Source: Crateriforma conspicua
Lineage (GTDB): Bacteria; Planctomycetota; Planctomycetia; Pirellulales; Pirellulaceae
DNA: 64,000 nucleotides
Assembly (NCBI RefSeq): GCF_007752935.1
Contig: NZ_CP036319.1
Span: 3,286,001 to 3,350,000 of the forward strand
Reading direction: 5' to 3'
The notes beneath the pieces were generated by a model. It was not told the DNA's origin. It did not search any database and worked only from the letters and a program-made list of their open reading frames with translations. The position numbers were made by a program, and so were the translations under genes. This document shows, one piece after another, positions 35,021-44,197 of this stretch (its first letter is position 1; every line of letters begins with the position of its first letter).

Positions 35021-36361
35021 TCAACGGATGCTGTCTTGTGGCCGGAGGGCGTCAGTGCCTTCGATCGAACGCATCAGCGCGCGTAGCTCTGCAACCTTGT
35101 CCGGATACTTTGCTGCAAGGTTTTGTTGCTCGCCTAGGTCGGCGGTCAGGTCGTAAAGCTCCTCTGCTATCGGGCGGTCATCTTCGACGGCGTAACCATG
35201 AAAATGCGCGTCGGCTTTCAAGTACTTCCAGCGACCTTGCCGAACGCCCGCACGCGAGAAGTAAAAGTAGTCTCGTCCGGAATCTCGTTGACCCAGCAAC
35301 AGATCGGTTTGATCGATTCCGTCGATTCGGCGGTCGTCGGGATCCGCGTAGCCGGCAAGGTTGGCAAACGTCGGCATGAAGTCGATCGTTGCAAAGATGG
35401 CATCACTGACTCTTCCCGCGGGCACCTTGCCGGGCCACCGCACGATGCAAGGCAGACGATAGCCGGCTTCGTAGGGAGACCCTTTGCCGTTGCGTAGCGG
35501 CCCGGCGTTGCCCCAGAAGATCGATCCCTCCGGATGCCCCTTCTTCCGTTTCGTGTACTTGTCTTGATTCCATGGTCCATTGTCGCTGGTGTAGATCACC
35601 AGTGTGTCATCACGCAAGCCGAGGTCATCGACAACATCAAGCAGCCGTCCCGTCTGAAAATCAAACTCTTCGACCACATCACCATAAAGTCCGCCGGCCG
35701 ACGTGCCGCGGAAATCGTCCGAGGCATCGATGATGGTGTGCATCATCGTATGGGCGACGTACAGGACGAACGGCTTGTCCGGATCACGACGTTGCGTAAG
35801 AAAATCGATCGCTTTGTCAGTGTAAAGCTTGGTCAGGCTTCCCATGTCGCGGGTCGAACCGGCCGGTTCATTGTTCTCATGAAAGTCGACTTTGCCGTTG
35901 TCGTTCGCACCCAACGTTCCAAAGTAATAGTCAAACCCCTGCGCAAGAGGCATGCGTTCGATGATCGCTTTGCGGTTGGAAACATCCCATTTCCCGATGC
36001 ACGCCGTTTGATATCCGGCAGGGCGAATCAGTTCGGCAAACGTGATCTCCGAAGCCGGCATTCCCCAGCCGCGACTGCGAATCGGTTGACGGCCGGTTAA
36101 GAGAGCCGAACGTGAGGGGCCGCATACCGTTTGCGAATAGAACGACGTGAATCGTGTCCCTTCCTCGGCCAACTGGTCCAGTCGCGGCGTCCTATTCGTT
36201 GGACTGCCGTAGCAGCCGAGGTCAGCGTAGCCCTGGTCATCGGTGAAAATGATCAAGATGTTCGGCTTTTCCGCCGCCAGCGATGGTGTCGCCGAAGCAG
36301 CGACCAGCAACAGGCCGGCCAACAGTCGCAAACCGGCGGAAACTTGTTGAATGAACGGCAT
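35021..36361 (-). CDS. secreted sulfatase (CGPSR type)
   Basis: 446-residue arylsulfatase-family enzyme. The signal peptide is LRLLAGLLLVAASATPSLAA. PNILIIFTDDQGYADLGCYG binds calcium, and the formylglycine site is CGPSR in SQTVCGPSRSALLTG. CIGKWD supplies the Lys, and VIYTSDNGPW with GSPYEAGYRLPCIVRWPG completes the conserved C-terminal metal-site and substrate region. The C-terminal part is shorter than in many S1 sulfatases. Its gene starts 14 bp after the GH32 gene on the same strand, so the two are one operon. This suggests removal of sulfate from a fructan-type polymer, an inference from position. Confidence 0.93.
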   Translation of the reverse strand: MPFIQQVSAGLRLLAGLLLVAASATPSLAAEKPNILIIFTDDQGYADLGCYGSPTNRTPRLDQLAEEGTRFTSFYSQTVCGPSRSALLTGRQPIRSRGWGMPASEITFAELIRPAGYQTACIGKWDVSNRKAIIERMPLAQGFDYYFGTLGANDNGKVDFHENNEPAGSTRDMGSLTKLYTDKAIDFLTQRRDPDKPFVLYVAHTMMHTIIDASDDFRGTSAGGLYGDVVEEFDFQTGRLLDVVDDLGLRDDTLVIYTSDNGPWNQDKYTKRKKGHPEGSIFWGNAGPLRNGKGSPYEAGYRLPCIVRWPGKVPAGRVSDAIFATIDFMPTFANLAGYADPDDRRIDGIDQTDLLLGQRDSGRDYFYFSRAGVRQGRWKYLKADAHFHGYAVEDDRPIAEELYDLTADLGEQQNLAAKYPDKVAELRALMRSIEGTDALRPQDSIR

Positions 36362-36375
36362 CGCAGATTGACCTT

Positions 36376-38550
36376 CTACTTGTTCCAGATGGATTTCAGT
36401 TCGTGGGCGTCCAACCGAAGAAGTTTGGCGTTTCCACCGATCGCAGAAATAGAGACCTCCGTCCCGCCGATCTTGGCCGGCCCGCTTCCGCTGACGAAGA
36501 CGCGACCGTCGTTGCCGATGATTTCAGTCAGGCTGCGGTCGGCCAGGACCTGAATGTCAACTCGGCCGTTGATCGTTTTCAACGGGACATCGTTCAAGGT
36601 TTGTGCCTTCGCGTCGTAGGTAATCGTTCGCCCGGGAATCTCGAGCTTGACCGTTTTGGCCGAACCGACCTCAAAGGAGACACGCACGTCCAGTAGGTCG
36701 CTTTCCACAGGTAAGCGAACCGGCTGGCCGCCGATCATCGGCTGTGGTTTTGCGCGATGGCTTTTCACCCGCAGTTGTTCAATTTCACGAATCGGCTGGG
36801 CGAACATACGAATGCCATCTTCGGTCGTTCGCAGGGTCAAGCGATGCGGAAAGCTGAAGTGTTGGTTGTACGGGCCGGGCGAGGAGACTCGGAGCCAGCC
36901 CATTTGAATCTTCCGGCCGTCGGGTGCATTGTCAAACGTTTGTGATGCGTAGTACGGTCCCCAGTGGACTTGGTGTTTGCCTTCGTGTTCGGGAGTGAAT
37001 ACGCGGCCGTCGAACGTTCCGATCGCATACTTGGCATCGGCCGCAAAGACGACCCAACGCGTGTTGTGTTGCTGGTCGTCCACGGGCAATTCGAACAGTT
37101 CGGTGCACTCATAGTACCCCGGCAAATGACTCTGTTCGGTCCAATCTTTCAGATCGGTTGACGTATAGAACGCTGCGTTGCGTTTGTATTCGGGATGTTC
37201 GTCGTAGACGACCATGACCCAGTGGCCACCCAATTTCTTTGCCGCTCCGTTCAGTGGCGTGTCTGCGTCACCGTAGGCGTACCATATGACTTTGGGATCG
37301 CGACCTTTGTGTTCGACAACGGGGTTGTCTTCGTACCACGTGAACGTCTTCCCGCCGTCTTGGCTGTACGCAATCGATTCGCCGGCACCTGTATCGGTTA
37401 GAAAAGCGACCAACGTGTTCTTGCCCCAACCGGCCGTGTTGTGCTTGTCCACCGTGGCACCGCCGGAGAAACAATCACGTTGCGCCATCGTTTTGGGAAA
37501 CAGTTTGTTGGGATGCTGTTGCCAGCGCAGCAGGTCTTTGCTGGTCGCGTGACCCCACGTCATGTTCCCCCAAGGCAGGGCCACCGGATTGTGTTGGAAG
37601 AACAAGTGCCAGGTGCCGTCGTGATAGACCATCCCGTTAGGGTCGTTGTTCCAGCCGACCTTCTGCGTGAAATGAAACTGAGGCCGGTGGGGTTCGTGAT
37701 AGAAGTCGTCTTCACCTGGAATGTGATCCGATGGTCTGACCAGCGCAAATCCTTCCTCAGTCACTTTGTTGGCCACGACGCGAGCCGTCTGACCGAGATA
37801 GGCATCCAATGTAAAGAAGGCGTACCAGTCGGTCGTTTCTGCCGACGTTGCGATATTCAACGCATAGCGACGAACCTCCTGGTCGTCGACAAAAACTTGA
37901 ATCTGGCCCTGGGCCTTTGGCTTGTTCTCAATGGGGATGACGAGGTACCGATGATCGATCGTGAACGTCTTTTCGCGAGCCGCAAAATCGGGCAGCCTAG
38001 GTTTCGTATCGGACTGGACAATGTGGTCGACATTGATGTGTCCCCAGCCACCGGTCGCGGAGTCGACGACTTGAATCGTCGCCGTCTGGCCCTCGTATTC
38101 GCCGACGTCCCAGGAAGCAGGTTGCAACGCTTCGCTGCCGCCCGGACGGATGTTGGTGCCGGTCGCGGTAAGCACTGTTTTTCCGCCGATTTGCAAATTC
38201 ATGCAAGTCTTGCCCGCGTGCCCGCCACCACCGATCAGAAACGTCAGGTAACGTCGTTCGATGGTGATCGGCGGTGACGTCAGCGTTCCGGTGCTGCGAT
38301 CGCCTTGATGAAAGGAATTGGCCAAACGATCGCCGCGAAAGCCGCTGACTTGCATTTGTCCCTTCAGCGTTCCGTTTGCCGGGCCGGTGCCAAACGCATC
38401 GCCCTCGGCTTTCCACGCGCCGTAGTCCGCTTCTTCAAAGTCGGCGACCAGAAGATCGGGACGTGCCGGCGGTTGGGCGTCGACGCGTTGAGCAACCATG
38501 ACGCTGGTAATCAGGACGCAAACACATAAGGTTGCGGTGAACGCTTTCAC
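36376..38550 (-). CDS. glycoside hydrolase family 32 (levanase/fructanase-like)
   Basis: 724 residues with a signal peptide (LCVCVLITSVMVAQRVDA). An N-terminal lectin-like beta domain (about residues 30-185) and a second beta-sandwich (about 195-275) precede the five-bladed GH32 propeller. The catalytic set is present: WNNDPNG (nucleophile Asp, about 303), GRDPKV (about 416-421) and ECTELFELP (acid/base Glu, about 481). The C-terminal beta-sandwich is also present. Predicted to cleave fructose from levan- or inulin-type fructans or sucrose-like glycosides outside the cell. It heads an operon with a sulfatase. No fructose transporter is seen nearby. Confidence 0.93.
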   Translation of the reverse strand: MKAFTATLCVCVLITSVMVAQRVDAQPPARPDLLVADFEEADYGAWKAEGDAFGTGPANGTLKGQMQVSGFRGDRLANSFHQGDRSTGTLTSPPITIERRYLTFLIGGGGHAGKTCMNLQIGGKTVLTATGTNIRPGGSEALQPASWDVGEYEGQTATIQVVDSATGGWGHINVDHIVQSDTKPRLPDFAAREKTFTIDHRYLVIPIENKPKAQGQIQVFVDDQEVRRYALNIATSAETTDWYAFFTLDAYLGQTARVVANKVTEEGFALVRPSDHIPGEDDFYHEPHRPQFHFTQKVGWNNDPNGMVYHDGTWHLFFQHNPVALPWGNMTWGHATSKDLLRWQQHPNKLFPKTMAQRDCFSGGATVDKHNTAGWGKNTLVAFLTDTGAGESIAYSQDGGKTFTWYEDNPVVEHKGRDPKVIWYAYGDADTPLNGAAKKLGGHWVMVVYDEHPEYKRNAAFYTSTDLKDWTEQSHLPGYYECTELFELPVDDQQHNTRWVVFAADAKYAIGTFDGRVFTPEHEGKHQVHWGPYYASQTFDNAPDGRKIQMGWLRVSSPGPYNQHFSFPHRLTLRTTEDGIRMFAQPIREIEQLRVKSHRAKPQPMIGGQPVRLPVESDLLDVRVSFEVGSAKTVKLEIPGRTITYDAKAQTLNDVPLKTINGRVDIQVLADRSLTEIIGNDGRVFVSGSGPAKIGGTEVSISAIGGNAKLLRLDAHELKSIWNK

Positions 38551-39088
38551 AGCGAATCTCCCGGATGTTTTCCAGACAGGAAGGCGGCGGGTGTGATCGA
38601 TGCTGGGTGTGGGATGAACGAAGGGATGCAGCCGTACCGACTTGGCCGGTCACTGACATGTTCTTAAGTGGGGTAACACTGCGAAGCATGCCCCGCTTCC
38701 CCGCCACCATCGTATCGAACTCGAAAGGTGCCGTTGGCGACTTACGACCGGATTTCGTATTCGGACGTTTCAAGACGCAATGCCGTTGCTGGATTCGGCA
38801 GTGTGGTCGGTTGGAGAGGACAGAGAGCGCGGGCGTGATTTCAGCTCTTGATGTGACATCAAGCGGTTTTGAAGCGGAGAAGTGAGCTGCGTTGTCTAGC
38901 ATCCGTTGCGTCAACGTTTGTCCGGTGGCAATCGATGTGGCAGCGGCAAAAGGTATGGGAGCCTGCGAATTTCGGTGTTCCAATTCCGACAGCACGTATG
39001 GTGCTTTGCTTCGCACCTTAAGATGAACAAAAGTTGCCCAAGCGAAGAAGACGAGCTGGTCCCGGACCCGTTGCAGGGGTTGCGGAAA
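38551..39088. other. intergenic region, nothing recognised
   Basis: 538 bp between the divergent-start side of the GH32 gene and the end of the cupin gene. Open frames on both strands lack recognisable sequence, and I saw no strong hairpin or repeat. It presumably carries the GH32 operon promoter. Confidence 0.5.
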
Positions 39089-39487
39089 TCATGATTCCGG
39101 ATCATCGAGATCGGCTTGGATCCAACGGTCGGAGAGGTGAATGTCGGTGGTCTCCAACGTTCCCGGTCCGAGATTGTGGTACTTGTGAGGAACGTTGGCT
39201 GGTCCCATCAACACGTCACCCTCCCGAGCTTCCAGTTTTTTGTCGCCGATGGTGAACAGGGCTCGCCCACTGCGAATGATGAAGACCTCGTCGTAAGGAT
39301 GGACGTGCCAACGTGGGCCTTCGCCGATCTGTTCGGTGCGATAGAACAAGACAGTGACGCCGGTATCCAGCGTCTTTCCCTCCAATGTGCCGAACCACTG
39401 CACCGGATCGGATGCCCATTGTGAACGGCCAACAAGACGTGGTTCGCGTCCGCGTGAGTCGAGTTCTTTGAAATCGCATTTTTCCAT
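39089..39487 (-). CDS. cupin-domain protein
   Basis: 132 residues forming a single cupin barrel. Motif 1 is PRWHVHPYDEVFIIRSG and includes the His-x-His and Glu metal ligands; motif 2 is GDVLMGPANVPHKYHNLG with the third His. Single-domain cupins of this kind bind a divalent metal and may be dioxygenases, isomerases or sugar-binding proteins. The protein is cytoplasmic (no signal). It stands alone between the GH32 operon and the LacI-controlled locus, reading away from the latter. Confidence 0.85.
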   Translation of the reverse strand: MEKCDFKELDSRGREPRLVGRSQWASDPVQWFGTLEGKTLDTGVTVLFYRTEQIGEGPRWHVHPYDEVFIIRSGRALFTIGDKKLEAREGDVLMGPANVPHKYHNLGPGTLETTDIHLSDRWIQADLDDPES

Positions 39488-39696
39488 CGGGAAAGTTTCG
39501 TGAAGGATGCGTTAGGGATTGCGGCGCGGTTAGGGGGCCAGCGTTCGATGACCGTGCAAAAGTACGAACTGACGTGTGCAGAACGACAATTCGTGAGGTC
39601 CAACCTTCTGTGTAATGTCCTGTTGCCAGCATCGATCCGCAGGTTGGAAGCCAAAGACGCTTGCGGGGTCACCGTCGTCGGACTAGTCTAGCCCGC

Positions 39697-42600
39697 ATGA
39701 TAGAACGTTCTATTTCATCCGTGGTTGGTGTCCTGGTGGGGGCGCTGTTGAGCATCGGTACGGCCGGGGCGCAGACGGTACGTCTGCACGACGACGCGGA
39801 TCCGGTCCTGGTCTTTGCGAAAGAGGAACTACGTCGGTACGCACGCCAGATGGGCGTGGTGGAAGAACCACTGAAGGTTGCCATTCATGGTGATCTGACC
39901 ACGTTGGAAACCTCCATCGATGCCCCCACGGACGAGACCTTTTATTTGGAGGTCGACCGGCTAAGTGGGACGGTGGAAATTGCCGGAGCCACCCCACGTG
40001 CCGCGCTATACGGCGTGTACGCGTTCTTGGAACAACAGGGGTGTCGATTCTTTGGCCCCGGACCGCTGGGTGAAATTGTGCCGACGCGAAAGAATTGGCA
40101 CCTGGAGTCATCGGAAAGGGTCGAATCGCCCGCGATGCACACCCGTGAGATTGGTGGCGGGGCACCGCAGGGCATCGATCCTGTTTCGGCCATCGACTGG
40201 AGAACCAAGAACCGATTGAACCGGGCCTTTGCGTTGCGATCCGGTAAATTTACCGAACCATCTGATGCGATGCGTGTCGACGCAGCGTGGCGGAAACGCG
40301 GTGGGACTAGGCACTGGCAGTGGATCGCGCACAACTTCGGATTCATTTTTCCGCCGGAAGAATCCTGGTTTGAACAGCACCCCGAATACTTTGCACTTTA
40401 CCAGGGGCGACGCCGACGACCTGGATCAGAAGGCCGACCGTACTATGGCGGTGGAAATCTGGCGCTCACCAATGCAGATGTGATCGACCACACGGCCGCC
40501 TTTGTTCAACGTTGGTTTCACGATCATCCCGATGGTGAAGTCGTTCCATTGTGGCCAAATGACGGCGCGATTTATTGGGATGAATCCACTGAAGCGATGA
40601 AGTTAGGTGGAACGAATTTCACGACCGGTGCTAAAGGTTCGATGACCGGCCGCATGGTGTATTTTGCCAACGAGGTTGCACGTCGTATCGCATCGAAAAG
40701 CAAGCCGAATCAGAGAATACTTTTGCCGGCATATGCCAATTATCTGATTCCGCTGGACGAAGCCAAACTGGAACCAAATATTATGGTCCAGTATTGTTTT
40801 CACGGTGACTATGCGCACGGTCCGACGCAATCAAAACACAATGCTCTCGCTGTCGAACAAATGCGTCGTTGGGCTTCCCAGGCAAAGGACTTTGGCGTCT
40901 GGGAATACTTTTTAATCGGCGATTTTCATCAGTCTGAAGACGCACCGGTCCTGCTGCCCCTGGTGTATCGGATCCGTGACACGATGCGTTTTCTGCATGA
41001 CATCGGTTGCAAACATTACTTCACCCAGTCCAATCCCGCCTATCAGACGTATAACCCGCTGGTCTATCACGCACTTGCCCGATTCGCTTGGAATCCGACC
41101 CAAGATGCGGATGCGTTGATCGCCGATTTTTGTCATCACAGTTTTGGCCCTGACGCTGGGCCACCAATGGAGAAGTTTTATCGTGCCATGGAGATCGCTT
41201 GTCAGGAATCGAAGTGGTCCCCAATGACTTATGGCGAAGTGGTGGTACCGTCGCCGCTGGTGTTCACTCCGGAACTGTTGGAAAGGTTGGATTCGTTGCT
41301 GGATCGGGCGTCGGCGTATCCGCTTTCCATGGACCAACGACAGCGGTTGCAATCGGTTCGTATCGCTCTGGATGCGACCAAAGGTGCTGCGAAAGTTGCG
41401 CGGACGGTGGACCTGACCGGCAATGGCCAATGGCGGCTTTTGCGGACATCGGACGCTTACGTGATTCATCCGGATGGACCGGTTGTTGATTCCGAACAGT
41501 TCGCCGCCATGGTTCAAGAAGCCAGCGATCGAGGCGGCGGTGGACCGGCCCTGCAACGCACCGCATTTCGCTGTCGTCGACGCGTTGCCGACATGGAACG
41601 AATTGAAAACGGTGGCCTGCAGTTGGCGGTGATCCCGGAACTGGGAGGCCGAGCGGTTCGATTGATCGATTCCGAAACTGGGTGGAATTACTTGGCCGAA
41701 GGTCCGGCATCACAAGTGGTTGATCGACTGGCGGCGGATTACTTGGACTACGGGGGCTACGAGACTTATGTGGGGCGTCAATTTGGGTCCGCCGGTTGGG
41801 AACAGTCTTATCGAGTGCTGCAGAAGGCGGAGTCCCAGATCGAGATGGAATCAGTCGGTGATGGATGGAAGCTGAACCGAGTCTATCGTCTCAATGGCCA
41901 TCCTAAATACTTGGAAATTCGTGAAACGCTGACCAATACGACCAGTCAATCGATGGAGACCGCGTTGCGAACGCATCCACAATTTTGCTTGGGGGGTGAT
42001 GTCTCAAAAGCGATGGCTTTCCGGATGGATGCGAGCGGGCGTTGGCGGAATATCGACACCCTGGGCGGGATGCACGATCAAATGCGTCCGGCATCTGGAA
42101 ATTTGGTTGACGACATCGCTGTCTGGCAGGCGTCGGAAAGCCGTGGGTTGATGCTGAGGACGATGGTTCAGAAAGCATCGGAGATGCCAAACGGCTATAC
42201 CTTTGTGTCGCCATCGGATCATCGGTTCCAGTTGGAGTGTCTCGGGCCGACGGTGCGAATCGATCCCGGTGACGCTTACAAGTTGGTCCAGCGGATCATG
42301 CCGTTGGATGACCCATCGCGGATCGGGCTGCCCGTCGACACTGACCTTGCCGACAGCGGCGATTTCAAGGAGCACCAACAGGAACCGATTGGATTGATTT
42401 CAGGTGGCGCACAATCGAAGGCGTCGGGGTCACTGAACGGTCACATGCGTCGTGGCGATCAATGGGGCGCGTGTTTTGATGACACGCACCGTCTGGTTGT
42501 TCCCACAGGTGATCTGCACGTCGACGCGGGGACCGTCGCGGCCTGGATTCATGTTCCCACGGACGACGGGACAAGTTTTTTGGTGTCCTCCGGTGACAAT

Positions 42601-43077
42601 CGTGACGCGTGGTTGGCACTGTCGGTGGATCGCGAAGGCTTCAATTGGCTGGCAAAGTTGGGTCAGTCTCCGTATCAGGGACCCGGAGAGGCTTACGTTT
42701 CTGTAAACGCCGGATGGGAACTCGATCGGCCTTCGGTCGGTTCCATTGGTCGAGGGGATCATTCAACACGCTGGCATCATGTTGCGTTTGCTTGGCAGCA
42801 TCATCCTGAGTCCGCGGTGGCCGAATTGACGCTTTGGTTGGATGGGAAAGTCGCGCAGCGACGCAGCGATTTGCGTTGGCCGTGTGGGTTTCCATCGGCA
42901 CCGTTGATTGTTGGTGGGAACTCCGCCAGCGGATCGGATGCATCACCTATTGCCATTGATGATTTGATCATCTTGGACCACGCGTTGGACCAGGACGAAG
43001 TGGCCACGGCGATGAACAGGCCTCAAGAACTGGCCGAAATTCGATTATGGTTCGATTTTCAGCCAAGTTCACAATAG
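39697..43077 (+). CDS. secreted DUF4838/GH67N-like glycosidase with C-terminal LamG
   Basis: 1126 residues. The signal peptide is SSVVGVLVGALLSIGTAGAQ. Residues about 25-135 form a GH67/GH20 N-terminal-like domain (VLVFAKEELRRYARQMG, ALYGVYAFLEQQGCRFFGPG). The central DUF4838 region includes HPEYFALYQGRRR, VVPLWPNDGAIYWDES and FGVWEYFLIGDF, where acidic residues suggest a retaining or inverting hydrolase, though the mechanism is not known. A galactose-mutarotase-like beta domain follows (LAVIPELGGRAVRLID), and a LamG/concanavalin-like domain ends the protein (VAAWIHVPTDDG, RWHHVAFAW). ATG 39697 is used; the probable LacI operator overlaps codons 2-6, so repression would block initiation. It is followed after 28 bp by the TIM-barrel gene. 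Confidence 0.8.
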   Translation: MIERSISSVVGVLVGALLSIGTAGAQTVRLHDDADPVLVFAKEELRRYARQMGVVEEPLKVAIHGDLTTLETSIDAPTDETFYLEVDRLSGTVEIAGATPRAALYGVYAFLEQQGCRFFGPGPLGEIVPTRKNWHLESSERVESPAMHTREIGGGAPQGIDPVSAIDWRTKNRLNRAFALRSGKFTEPSDAMRVDAAWRKRGGTRHWQWIAHNFGFIFPPEESWFEQHPEYFALYQGRRRRPGSEGRPYYGGGNLALTNADVIDHTAAFVQRWFHDHPDGEVVPLWPNDGAIYWDESTEAMKLGGTNFTTGAKGSMTGRMVYFANEVARRIASKSKPNQRILLPAYANYLIPLDEAKLEPNIMVQYCFHGDYAHGPTQSKHNALAVEQMRRWASQAKDFGVWEYFLIGDFHQSEDAPVLLPLVYRIRDTMRFLHDIGCKHYFTQSNPAYQTYNPLVYHALARFAWNPTQDADALIADFCHHSFGPDAGPPMEKFYRAMEIACQESKWSPMTYGEVVVPSPLVFTPELLERLDSLLDRASAYPLSMDQRQRLQSVRIALDATKGAAKVARTVDLTGNGQWRLLRTSDAYVIHPDGPVVDSEQFAAMVQEASDRGGGGPALQRTAFRCRRRVADMERIENGGLQLAVIPELGGRAVRLIDSETGWNYLAEGPASQVVDRLAADYLDYGGYETYVGRQFGSAGWEQSYRVLQKAESQIEMESVGDGWKLNRVYRLNGHPKYLEIRETLTNTTSQSMETALRTHPQFCLGGDVSKAMAFRMDASGRWRNIDTLGGMHDQMRPASGNLVDDIAVWQASESRGLMLRTMVQKASEMPNGYTFVSPSDHRFQLECLGPTVRIDPGDAYKLVQRIMPLDDPSRIGLPVDTDLADSGDFKEHQQEPIGLISGGAQSKASGSLNGHMRRGDQWGACFDDTHRLVVPTGDLHVDAGTVAAWIHVPTDDGTSFLVSSGDNRDAWLALSVDREGFNWLAKLGQSPYQGPGEAYVSVNAGWELDRPSVGSIGRGDHSTRWHHVAFAWQHHPESAVAELTLWLDGKVAQRRSDLRWPCGFPSAPLIVGGNSASGSDASPIAIDDLIILDHALDQDEVATAMNRPQELAEIRLWFDFQPSSQ
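39700..39713. promoter_or_regulatory. probable LacI operator, site 1
   Basis: Perfect 14-bp palindrome ATAGAACGTTCTAT with a central CG, typical of LacI-family operators. The same string is embedded in the 18-bp palindrome at 45604-45621. It lies over the first codons of the glycosidase gene, and a LacI regulator is encoded in the same locus (44198-45247). Confidence 0.72.
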
Positions 43078-43105
43078 ACGAAATGAACGATACCAGGATG
43101 ATGGC

Positions 43106-44029
43106 ATGAACGCGTTGAAGTTGTCGGTCACGGCGGAATGGCTTTCCTTTGCCGAATCACTGACGTTACAGAATTTTGATGACGTTGTGATACGGTCCGC
43201 GTGCGCGGCGAAGGCTGCCGGTTTTGATGCATTGGAACTTCCACTGCCACACGCCCAACATTTATTGTCCGCACTGGGGGAGACCTATTGGACGGAACTG
43301 GCAGAACGATTGGTCGAAATGCAAATTCCGGTGCGATCGATTCATGGTCCCAATTTTCCAGGCTTGGCCACAACCGTTCCCCATGCCTTGCATCAGATTT
43401 TGCCGCAATGGCGAATCGCGAACCGAATGAAGGTGGATGCCTTTGTCGTGCATCCGACGCCCCATAGTCATCCCCATGTGGTGGAAACCGCCAAGTCTTT
43501 GTTGGAAAGAGACGTGGAACTGTGTAACCATCTGATCGGAGAATGTGACGGAGAAACGAAATTGGCCGTGGAGAATTTGCCCACCTATGGATTGGCCCAC
43601 TTGCGTCGTCTGATGGATCGAATCGACCAATCGCCGTTGGGGGTTTGTTTCGACACGGGGCATTGGAACGTGCGACCGGAAGGCAGCATTGAAACGGCGT
43701 TGACCCTTTTCGACCAACGGATCGTCCATCTTCATCTAAGCGACAATCCGGGATGGTGTGATGCGCACCAACCGCCGGGCAAAGGTTCGTTTTCGTGGCA
43801 CCGGTGGGCCCAGGCGATTTCTCCATTGCAGTGGTCGCGGCCGATGTTGATCGAACTCAGCGCACCCCTGCGTTGCCAGGATCCCGATGCAACATCAAAG
43901 ACCTCCGTTGTTTGGTCAGAAGCGAATCGGCTAGCCAGGATGACTCTTTGCGAAGCACTGAACTCGGTGGGCGTGGAACAAACGAAAACCGGTGTGCCGT
44001 CAAAATCGGCGCAGTCTACGAAAGTTTAG
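43106..44029 (+). CDS. sugar phosphate isomerase/epimerase-like TIM barrel
   Basis: 307 residues of the xylose isomerase-like/AP endonuclease-2 fold. Metal-site strands are recognisable: FDALELPLPH, IHGPNFPG, FVVHPTPHSHPH, LAVENLPTYG (Glu ligand), GVCFDTGHWN (Asp and His) and VHLHLSDNPG (His). No signal peptide, so it is cytoplasmic. Such proteins isomerise or epimerise sugars and inositols with divalent metals. It follows the glycosidase by 28 bp and is likely co-transcribed, acting on its released sugar, which is inference. The 168 bp after it up to the LacI gene show nothing more. Confidence 0.88.
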   Translation: MNALKLSVTAEWLSFAESLTLQNFDDVVIRSACAAKAAGFDALELPLPHAQHLLSALGETYWTELAERLVEMQIPVRSIHGPNFPGLATTVPHALHQILPQWRIANRMKVDAFVVHPTPHSHPHVVETAKSLLERDVELCNHLIGECDGETKLAVENLPTYGLAHLRRLMDRIDQSPLGVCFDTGHWNVRPEGSIETALTLFDQRIVHLHLSDNPGWCDAHQPPGKGSFSWHRWAQAISPLQWSRPMLIELSAPLRCQDPDATSKTSVVWSEANRLARMTLCEALNSVGVEQTKTGVPSKSAQSTKV

Positions 44030-44197
44030 TCGGCAGGTCAGTTGGTTGTCCGTTCCTTTGCGAAAGCCGATACTCTACTGCCCTTTGGATCGAGAACAAA
44101 TCGGAGAATCGCGATGCATCGAGTTTTCTATCGTGATGATGGCAGACTGTGGCGACCGAGGGATTGCAACCACCAATAAAACGAGGGCACCGAACTG

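Noticed and set aside
38551-38900. Small frames on both strands upstream of the GH32 gene
   Set aside because: No ribosome sites, no domains and no codon pattern; treated as promoter region.
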